Below, piece after piece: positions 57,817 to 64,000 of a stretch of DNA of 64,000 nucleotides. The translations under genes and the position numbers were made by a program. Every line of letters starts with the position of its first letter. The stretch's first letter is position 1. The notes below the pieces were generated by a model. It had not been told where the DNA came from. It did not search any database and saw nothing but the letters and a program-made list of their open reading frames with translations. This DNA is from Anaerolineae bacterium (GTDB lineage: Bacteria; Chloroflexota; Anaerolineae; Aggregatilineales; Phototrophicaceae), in contig JAHDWN010000002.1 of assembly GCA_023382675.1 (NCBI GenBank), forward strand, positions 133,806-197,805, read 5' to 3'.

Positions 57817-58794
57817 ATGAGATTACGCCGCTGGATGATCGCGCTGGCGATCCTGATCGTGCTGCTGTTGATCGTGGGCTACGCCGGCGCGAGCTACGTC
57901 ATCTACAACCGCTTGACGGCGGTGACGGCGGGCTGTAGTGCAGCCGAAGACCGCGACAACACCCCTGCCGCGTTTGATACGCCGGATGTCGATACGGCAC
58001 CCTATCTCATGCCCGACTACGAAGAAGTGCGCTTCCCCAGCCGGGACGACGGTCTGACCATCGACGGCTGGTATGTGCCTGGCCCGTCCGATACCGGGCG
58101 TTTGAGCGGTAACACCGTCATCCTCGTCCATGGATTGGGGAGGTGCAAGCGCAGCCCGTCGATCCTGCTGCCGGCGGGAATGCTGTACCGCGCGGGTTAC
58201 AACACGCTGCTGATCGATCTGCGCGATCACGGCGACTCGCAGGTCGAAGACGGGCGCTACGCCGGCGGCACAGAAGAGTACCGCGATGTCCTCGGCGCGT
58301 GGGATTGGCTGGTGAACGAGCGCAGTATCCCGCCGGAGCGGATTGGCCTGTTCGGCACGTCGCTCGGCGCGGCGACCGTGCTGATCGCGTTCGGCGAGGA
58401 GCCGCGCGTTGCCGCCGTCTGGGAAGACAGCAGCTTTGCCGACATCCAATCGGCGGTCGATGCTGAACTGACGCGCTTTGGCCTGCCCACAGTCCTCGCC
58501 CCCGGCGGCCTGCTGATCGGGAAGCTGGTGGCCGGAGATGACATCACCGCCTACAGCCCACAGGCAGGCGTCGCCAAAGCCAATGGCCGCCCGATCTTCA
58601 TCACCCACGGCACCGACGACACGCGCCTCAGCGTCGCCTACGCCGACGTCCTGGCCGAGACGGCGCGCGCCCACGGTGACGAGCCGGAGGTGTGGATTAT
58701 CGACGGCAGTGAGCACGTGCGCGGCATGTTCGAACACACAGATGAATACGAAAGTAAATTGACCGCCTTCTTCGATGCGGCGTTAAGCGGCTAG
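57817..58794 (+). CDS. Membrane-anchored alpha/beta hydrolase
   Basis: About 325 residues. An anchor (ALAILIVLLLIVGYAGASYVI) precedes an alpha/beta hydrolase: VHGLGRCKRSP oxyanion region, LFGTSLGAATVL nucleophile Ser, HGTDDTRLS Asp, DGSEHVRGMFEH His. TTTTTTGGAG stands before ATG 57817; the TTG four codons earlier overlaps it. The substrate is unknown. The next gene, a penicillin acylase relative, is also anchored outside. Confidence 0.88.
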   Translation: MRLRRWMIALAILIVLLLIVGYAGASYVIYNRLTAVTAGCSAAEDRDNTPAAFDTPDVDTAPYLMPDYEEVRFPSRDDGLTIDGWYVPGPSDTGRLSGNTVILVHGLGRCKRSPSILLPAGMLYRAGYNTLLIDLRDHGDSQVEDGRYAGGTEEYRDVLGAWDWLVNERSIPPERIGLFGTSLGAATVLIAFGEEPRVAAVWEDSSFADIQSAVDAELTRFGLPTVLAPGGLLIGKLVAGDDITAYSPQAGVAKANGRPIFITHGTDDTRLSVAYADVLAETARAHGDEPEVWIIDGSEHVRGMFEHTDEYESKLTAFFDAALSG

Positions 58795-58858
58795 GTCGCT
58801 GCCAGGAGAAGGGATCGGATTTTGGTGCGCCGGGCGTTCCGGCAAGAGGTTATCGATC

Positions 58859-61432
58859 ATGAAGGTGCTAGGTAGAGTTTTGTTGATAGTGCTGCTGATT
58901 CTGGTGCTGTTAGTCATTGGAGGCGTGGTTTACGCGCTCGATCTTACACGCGGGCCGCTGCCACAGACGAGCGGCGAACTGCGCGTACCTGGCCTGCAAG
59001 ATCGTGTCGAAATCATTCGCGATGCTAATGGCGTGCCCCACATCTATGCCAGCAATCTGCACGACCTGTTCTTCGCGCAGGGCTTCACCCAGGCGCAGGA
59101 TCGCTGGTGGCAGATGGAGTTCTTCCGGCGCACGGGCAACGGCCAGATTCAGCAGTTGACCGGCAAGACCGAGAGCCTGATGGGCACAGACATCTTCATT
59201 CGCACGGTTGGCTGGCGGCGCGCTGCGGAGCGCGATGTCGCCAATTACGATGGTGAGACGATGATCCACCTGCAAGAATTCTCTGACGGTGTCAACGCCT
59301 ACATCATGAACCGCGTACCCGGCGATCTCGCTTTCGAATACGGTGTGCTCGGCCTGACCGGTGTCAACATCCCGATTGAGCCGTGGACGCCCGCCGATAC
59401 GCTCGTCTGGGCCAAGGTCATGCAGTGGGATCTCGGTGGGAATTACGACAACGAAGAATACCGCCAGTCCTTCATCGATCAGTTGGGCCAGGACATGTTC
59501 AACGACTTCTTCCCCGGTTGGCCGTTCGGCGACAAGCCGACCATCGTGCGCGAGGAAGACCTGCCGATCACAGCGGAGAGCGCCAGCGCAGGCAAACTCA
59601 CGACTGCCAGTGCGCCGGAGCCGACGCGCGAGGATCGGATTGTCGCGGCGGGCAGCATCCCCCTCGGCACGAACTTCATTCTGGGCGACGGCGAAGGCCT
59701 CGGCAGTAACAACTGGGTCGTCAGCGGCAGCCGCACGGCCAGCGGACGCCCACTGCTCGCCAATGACCCGCACCTGGGCATTCAGATGCCATCGATCTGG
59801 TACGAGATCGGCTTGCACTGCCAGCCGGTCAGCGATGCCTGCCCGATGGACGTGACCGGCTTCGCCTTCTCGCCCAGCCCGGCGGTCATCATCGGCCACA
59901 ACACGAACATAGCCTGGGGCGTTACCAACGTCGGGCCGGATACGCAGGATCTTTATCGCATCCAGGTCAACCCGGACAACGAGTTGCAATATCGCTGGAA
60001 CGGTGAATGGCGCGATATGACCGTTCGCGATGAGACGATCAACTTTGGCGATGGCGCCGCGCCGGTCACGATCCGCGTCCGTGAGACGCACCTGGGGCCG
60101 ATCATCAACGACAATGCCTACGACCGCGAGACGGGCGCGATCAGCGGCTTCAACAACGACGACCCGGTCGCGCTGCGGTGGACGGCACTCGATCCCGGCA
60201 CGCTGTTCGAAGCGGTCTTCCGCGTCGATCTGGCCACCAACTGGGAAGAATTCCGCGATGCACTGCGCCTGTGGGATTCGCCCTCACAGAACTTCATCTA
60301 CGCCGACATCGAAGGCAACATCGGTTACCAGACGCCCAGCAACATGCCGATCCGCGCTGAGGGCGAGAGTGGCCTCGTGCCGAGCGACTGCGCCGAGGAC
60401 GCCTGTACCTGGCAGGGCTACATCCCGTTCGATGATCTGCCGCGCATTTTCAATCCGGAGCGCGGTTACATCGCGACCGCCAATCAGGCCGTCGTGCCGC
60501 TGCAATACTACGATCAGGTTGCGGACGAACTGGGCGCAGGCAAGAACTACATCATCAGCCAGGAGTGGGCGGTCGGCTATCGCGGCCAGCGCATCAGCGA
60601 ACTGCTCGAAGCGTCGAGCGAGCACACCATCGAATCGTTCAGGGCGATCCAGGGCGATAACAAGCTGATCCCGGCGGAAGAACTCGCCCCCGCGCTGGCA
60701 GCACTCGAAATCGATGACCAGACGCTTGCCGAGGCGCGCGACTGGATGCTGGAATGGGATTATCAACTGCATATGTCGAGCGCCCGCGCCGCGCTGTGGA
60801 TGCTGTTCTACCGCCGCCTGGTCGCAGACACGTTCGACGATCAACTGGCCGCCATCGACGACCGGGGCAACGGCAATCCGTGGCAGCTCTACGTGCTGGC
60901 GCGGCTGGCAAACGATCCGGAGAACGTCTGGTGGGATGACATCACCACCAGCGGCGCAACCGAGACGGCGAACGACATCCTGCGGCGAGCACTGCAAGAG
61001 GCGCTCGGCGACGCGCGAACGCAGCTGGGCGAAGATCGCAACGCCTGGAACTGGGGCGCGCTGCACACAGCGACCTTCGTCAGCAACCCGCTCGGCCTGA
61101 GTGGTATCGATCTGATCGAAAACCTGGTCAATCGCGGCCCGGTCGCGGACAGCGGCGGCGGCCCGGCGGTCAACGCGACGAGCTGGAGCTTCTCGCGCAG
61201 CGATCCGTTCGATACGCGCAGCCTACCGTCCATGCGTATGATCGTCGATGTCGGTGCATTCGAGAACAGCCTGAGCATCCACACGACCGGGCAGAGCGGG
61301 CATCCGTTCAGCCCGCACTACGCCGACATGATCGACCGCTGGCGCACTATCGAGTATCACCCGCAGTTGTGGACGCGCGAGCAGGTGCAGAGCGCGGCGG
61401 CGGAAACGCTCACGCTCGTGCCGGGGGGATAG
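58859..61432 (+). CDS. Penicillin acylase family Ntn-hydrolase
   Basis: 857 residues. An N-terminal membrane segment (VLLIVLLILVLLVIGGVVYAL) is followed by the alpha part (IIRDANGVPHIYASNLHDLFFAQGFTQAQDRWWQMEFFRR) and the self-cleavage site GSNNWVVSG, where Ser283 becomes the N-terminal nucleophile of the beta part; then ANDPHLGIQMPSIWYEIGL. Family members cleave amides such as acyl-homoserine lactones or beta-lactam side chains. The product would act outside the membrane. Quorum-signal degradation is possible but not shown. Confidence 0.93.
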   Translation: MKVLGRVLLIVLLILVLLVIGGVVYALDLTRGPLPQTSGELRVPGLQDRVEIIRDANGVPHIYASNLHDLFFAQGFTQAQDRWWQMEFFRRTGNGQIQQLTGKTESLMGTDIFIRTVGWRRAAERDVANYDGETMIHLQEFSDGVNAYIMNRVPGDLAFEYGVLGLTGVNIPIEPWTPADTLVWAKVMQWDLGGNYDNEEYRQSFIDQLGQDMFNDFFPGWPFGDKPTIVREEDLPITAESASAGKLTTASAPEPTREDRIVAAGSIPLGTNFILGDGEGLGSNNWVVSGSRTASGRPLLANDPHLGIQMPSIWYEIGLHCQPVSDACPMDVTGFAFSPSPAVIIGHNTNIAWGVTNVGPDTQDLYRIQVNPDNELQYRWNGEWRDMTVRDETINFGDGAAPVTIRVRETHLGPIINDNAYDRETGAISGFNNDDPVALRWTALDPGTLFEAVFRVDLATNWEEFRDALRLWDSPSQNFIYADIEGNIGYQTPSNMPIRAEGESGLVPSDCAEDACTWQGYIPFDDLPRIFNPERGYIATANQAVVPLQYYDQVADELGAGKNYIISQEWAVGYRGQRISELLEASSEHTIESFRAIQGDNKLIPAEELAPALAALEIDDQTLAEARDWMLEWDYQLHMSSARAALWMLFYRRLVADTFDDQLAAIDDRGNGNPWQLYVLARLANDPENVWWDDITTSGATETANDILRRALQEALGDARTQLGEDRNAWNWGALHTATFVSNPLGLSGIDLIENLVNRGPVADSGGGPAVNATSWSFSRSDPFDTRSLPSMRMIVDVGAFENSLSIHTTGQSGHPFSPHYADMIDRWRTIEYHPQLWTREQVQSAAAETLTLVPGG

Positions 61433-61435
61433 AAA

Positions 61436-61512
61436 GGGTACTCGGTTCTGGGTACTGGGTTCACAGCTCACGGTGCGACGAAATGTGGGTGCTCAGTGCT
61501 CGGTGCTCAGAT
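61436..61512. repeat. GTACTCGGTTCTGGGTGCTCGG-type simple repeat
   Basis: Imperfect reiterations of a GG(T/G)(A/G)CTCGG-like unit, similar to 11268-11300. Confidence 0.45.
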
Positions 61513-61591
61513 TAGGTTCTGAATTCTGGGTGCTGATGGAGGAGAGAAATCGGACTGATAGATTCAATGCTTTGACGGGCTGTTTTTTTCC

Positions 61592-61650
61592 AGCGCCTTT
61601 AGTGCGCTTGATTTCGCTTAGCCGGGCGTTTCAACGTCCGGCGGACGCGG
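61592..61650. repeat. Dispersed hairpin repeat, copy 2
   Basis: AGCGCCTTTAGTGCGCTTGAT, a TCGCTTAG segment, then CCGGGCGT-TTCA-ACGTCCGG (stem 61622-61641) with one G-U pair. Paired changes relative to copy 1 (20271-20330) keep the stem. Confidence 0.7.
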
Positions 61651-61752
61651 ACATGAATCATGTCAAGTTGAATCACTTTCTCCATGAGTTCAAGGTGATG
61701 AGGAGTGCCACGCGCCGGTGTTTGCCGGGCGCGACCCTCGCCAGATCAACGC

Positions 61753-61782
61753 TGTACGGGCGAGATGTTTCCCGCCCGTACA
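61753..61782. repeat. Perfect 10-bp palindromic repeat
   Basis: TGTACGGGCG / CGCCCGTACA with a 10-base loop. It lies 70 bases past the stop of the leftward gene at 61851 and could end its transcription, though no T-run follows. Confidence 0.55.
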
Positions 61783-61850
61783 CCGCCACCTACACACCTG
61801 ATCGCGGCGATTCGCAGGCGTGCTCCCTGCCCGTCCGCCGCTTCCATCGC

Positions 61851-62750
61851 CTACGCATCTTCAATCGCATACATACGCAGCCGTTCGAGATAGGCACGCA
61901 GCGCCGGGTGGCCGTGATCGTTGAAGTGGCCTTTGACGTGCTGCGCATCGAGCCGCGCCTGATGGAAGTCGCTGCGCATCTGCGGCGCGAACCGGCGCAG
62001 CTTGCGCGTGCGCTCCCAGCTCTCGACCGCGTTGCCCATGGCGCCGCCGAGCAGCCCTTCGAGTGCGCGCTTGATCAGTCCCCAGCCGCCGCCAATGTCT
62101 GCCTCATCACCATTGCGGAAAGCCGCCTGCGCGTTCGGCATCATCGCCAGCACCCAGGCATTCTCCTGGCGCATCTGATCGTAAAGCGCGCGGCCATAAA
62201 GCGGGATCATCTGCGTGATCTCGTGCGCCATGAAAATATCCTGCCGATCCTGCCGCAGCGCATTGTCGGCCAGCACGTAGTTGGGGCACAACTCCACACC
62301 GCGCAGCCGCGCCAGCCGGACGAGGATGATCGCGAACGCACGCGCCATCCACACCCGCCCGGCGTGTGTCACGATCAGATAGTCGATGTCGTCACTTTCG
62401 ACGGCATTGCGCACCGCCAGCGCGCCGGTCAGCGCGACCATGCGCACGAAGGGTACACGCGCCATCCAGCGCCCATAACTGAGCGCAGCCGCCCAGAGCG
62501 CCGTCGAGGCGTCCTCACGTCCGCGGCGAATGGCGGCCAGGTCTTCACGCCCGACGCACATGAAAAAGCCGTCGATGCAGCAGAGCGCCTCGCGCAAACG
62601 CGGCGAGCGCGCCAGCGTCTCCTCGATCTGGGGCAGGCTGGCAGGCGTGGGCGCGATCAAGAAATGATGAATTTCGGGCAGAGACAGCGGGAAATTGAAG
62701 ACATCGGCATAGAGTATGGTACGCAGAATAGCCTGTTCAAGTGACTCCAC
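61851..62750 (-). CDS. Nucleotidyltransferase-like protein
   Basis: 299 residues from a GTG at 62750 with AGGAGA before it. The N-terminal 100 residues look like a winged-helix region (ILRTILYADVFNFPLSLPEIHHFL). Then ALTGALAVRNAVESDDIDYLIVT resembles the GS-x-N-x(n)-DID core of a nucleotidyltransferase, though the usual GS is changed to GA. The C-terminus is helical and basic. Similar proteins occur in Chloroflexota and elsewhere as uncharacterised. Activity is uncertain. Confidence 0.65.
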   Translation of the reverse strand: MESLEQAILRTILYADVFNFPLSLPEIHHFLIAPTPASLPQIEETLARSPRLREALCCIDGFFMCVGREDLAAIRRGREDASTALWAAALSYGRWMARVPFVRMVALTGALAVRNAVESDDIDYLIVTHAGRVWMARAFAIILVRLARLRGVELCPNYVLADNALRQDRQDIFMAHEITQMIPLYGRALYDQMRQENAWVLAMMPNAQAAFRNGDEADIGGGWGLIKRALEGLLGGAMGNAVESWERTRKLRRFAPQMRSDFHQARLDAQHVKGHFNDHGHPALRAYLERLRMYAIEDA

Positions 62751-62886
62751 GCGCTGTCTCCTGGGTCTGGATTGGCAGGGCCTTATGACGCAGTGAAACT
62801 GCCACTGCGCCTGTCAATAGACGACTGCCAGTGTACCACTGTTATGCTTTATTCGTTGCGGGCCTGAGAACGGATTGCATCCACCG

Positions 62887-64000
62887 TCATGAGGCGTCAG
62901 CGCCAGCAGCGAACGCGGCCAGCCACAGGTTGGTGAATCGGCAGGAGATCGTCACCGGCTCGTAGTTGACGGTCGCCAGCCCGATCTCGCCCTCGACGGC
63001 GGGTTGGGTCAGGCTGCCCCGGTGGCGACCATCGACGAAGTAATGCAGCGCATCCGGCGCGACCACAATCAACAGGTGATGCGGGCTGCCGCTGAAGCTG
63101 CCCAGATCGTCGTAGAGACCGGGTATAAAAACCTCACCCGTGCGCTTCGAGACGCCGTAATCGCCGTTCTGGTTGATGTACGCCAGCGCGTACTCACGGT
63201 CGCCGGTCAGGCCAGCGACCAGCCCGCAGCCGACCGGCGCTTCAGGAAAACCCGCCTCCCAGGAAACCGTCGCGCCGAGCGCGAAGGTGGTGTAGCGCTC
63301 GCCGCGCCCCAGGCGCAGCGTACCAACGCCCGCACCCGCCGAGTCGATGAAGGCTTCAGGCACGTTGAGGCTGCTCTGGCTGGGCGGAATGACGCCGCGG
63401 CGGCTGAGTTCCTGGATCATGCTGCTGCCATCGGCGACGAGCAGTTGCTGCGGGAAAATCGGCGGATCGGCGGGCGTTGTTACCGTCAGCGAATCGACCG
63501 CAACCGTCACGGCGCTGTCCAGCCCGCTGCCGGTGCCCACGCTGAAGCCAATGCGACCGGCGTCGGTCAGCGTGGCGTCGTTGACGATGCCGACGCCCTG
63601 CGCATTGTAGAAGATGGCGAATTCACCGCCATTCATCAGCGTTCCCAGACTGAAGCGGGTTGAACCGGGCACGATTGCCGGATGCGTCGTCCAATCGCGC
63701 AGCGTGGTTTCGTCCTCGCCGCGCCGGAGCAAGAAGCGCCACTGCCCGCGCTCATTGACTTCGATCAGATACGCACCCGCATCGCTCTGGCGCATGATCA
63801 ACCCGACTGCCCAACCGCCGCGTGTGCGGGTCACTTCGTAGTCGGCAACAGCATAGGCACGGTCGAACGTGACCGAATCCGGGTTGACAGCGCTGCCATG
63901 CTGCTCGATACCGGCCAGATCGAGTTGCAGACGGCCATCGGCCTGCGTCACCTCAAGTCCACCATCTAACGTGCTCCAGCCGCCAGTGGCATCGAAATCG
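62887..64000 (-). CDS. C-terminal part of a large exported protein with concanavalin-like domains (partial)
   Basis: The frame is open to the end of the window; the upstream codons (DFDATGGWSTLDGG) are clearly coding, so the GTG at 63951 is not the start. At least two beta-sandwich domains are seen: one with AYAVADYEVTRTRGGWAVGLIMRQSD and SAVTVAVDSLTVTTP, the other with FALGATVSWEAGFPEAPVGCGLVAG, YFVDGRHRGSL and ISCRFTNLWLA. The same type of domain ends the kinase-like protein at 23667-27983, so this may be a similar membrane protein. Its N-terminal part is outside the window. Confidence 0.8.
   Translation of the reverse strand, partial: DFDATGGWSTLDGGLEVTQADGRLQLDLAGIEQHGSAVNPDSVTFDRAYAVADYEVTRTRGGWAVGLIMRQSDAGAYLIEVNERGQWRFLLRRGEDETTLRDWTTHPAIVPGSTRFSLGTLMNGGEFAIFYNAQGVGIVNDATLTDAGRIGFSVGTGSGLDSAVTVAVDSLTVTTPADPPIFPQQLLVADGSSMIQELSRRGVIPPSQSSLNVPEAFIDSAGAGVGTLRLGRGERYTTFALGATVSWEAGFPEAPVGCGLVAGLTGDREYALAYINQNGDYGVSKRTGEVFIPGLYDDLGSFSGSPHHLLIVVAPDALHYFVDGRHRGSLTQPAVEGEIGLATVNYEPVTISCRFTNLWLAAFAAGADAS

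Larger units (their letters stand above)
61433..61850. other. Intergenic region with several repeat types
   Basis: About 420 bases with no gene supported. It contains CTCGGT-type simple repeats (61436-61512), copy 2 of the dispersed hairpin repeat (61592-61650), and the GTACGGGCG palindrome (61753-61782). Confidence 0.7.

Noticed and set aside
61473..62744. 423-codon plus-strand open frame
   Set aside because: Covers the repeat cluster and runs antisense to the GTG-started gene at 61851-62750; no protein features.

Overview
The window looks like about 64 kb of chromosome from a member of the Chloroflexota, most likely a filamentous Anaerolineae-type bacterium. This is inferred from gene content: long secreted PPC and YfaP-like proteins, a membrane-anchored kinase-like protein with a Thr/Pro-rich linker, a ClC channel fused to CBS and RCK_C domains, Uma2 and GxxExxY genes, a crtI-crtB pair, and a diterpene gene pair like that of Herpetosiphon. 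Most genes are GC-rich. Three stretches are clearly richer in A+T: a STAND-type gene near 12-14 kb, a membrane-protein gene at 21.2-22.6 kb and the gap near 28 kb. I saw no tRNA, rRNA or CRISPR array.

Layout. 0-8.6 kb: a VOC protein, a cyclase-like remnant, a PNPOx-like flavoprotein, an acidic S1-domain protein, exported proteins, a YceI-like protein, a DMT transporter, and a DUF433/DUF5615 toxin-antitoxin pair whose toxin has an in-frame stop. 8.6-14.5 kb: mutS, a Uma2 gene inserted between two copies of the mutS 3' end, a TIR-NACHT-HEAT gene (candidate antiphage protein) and a 91-bp MITE-like element. 15.2-20.1 kb: a five-gene set with a class II diterpene cyclase, a small unknown protein, a homologue of the mycobacterial tuberculosinol synthase Rv3378c, and a two-gene ABC-2 exporter whose permease appears to start at CTG. 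20.1-23.7 kb: accessory DNA with a dispersed hairpin repeat, a second Uma2 copy and an AT-rich membrane protein.

23.7-47.3 kb: a 1438-residue kinase-like protein, a tyrosine phosphatase, rnc with a yqeC-mocA fusion, a GxxExxY gene inside direct and inverted repeats, fabF, a hydrolase/PEBP pair, two radical SAM enzymes, a cyclase-fold protein coupled to an anchored methyltransferase, an M28 peptidase, an FmdB-like protein, crtI-crtB, a hicB with a frameshifted hicA, two exported unknowns and a YdcF-like protein. 47.5-52.2 kb: a group 3b-like [NiFe] hydrogenase operon (beta, gamma, delta, alpha) with its maturation protease, preceded by a perfect CRP/FNR-type palindrome. 52.3-64 kb: a ClC channel, a TolB-like propeller, a nucleotidyltransferase, dtd, three anchored hydrolases including a penicillin-acylase-family enzyme, a nucleotidyltransferase-like protein and the C-terminal part of a large exported protein that runs off the window.

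Most notable: the Rv3377c/Rv3378c-like diterpene operon with an altered catalytic motif and adjacent exporter; the TIR-NACHT-HEAT protein; two toxin-antitoxin modules that each keep the antitoxin while the toxin is broken; a repeat whose hairpin shows compensatory base changes between its two copies; and the mutS-end duplication around Uma2.
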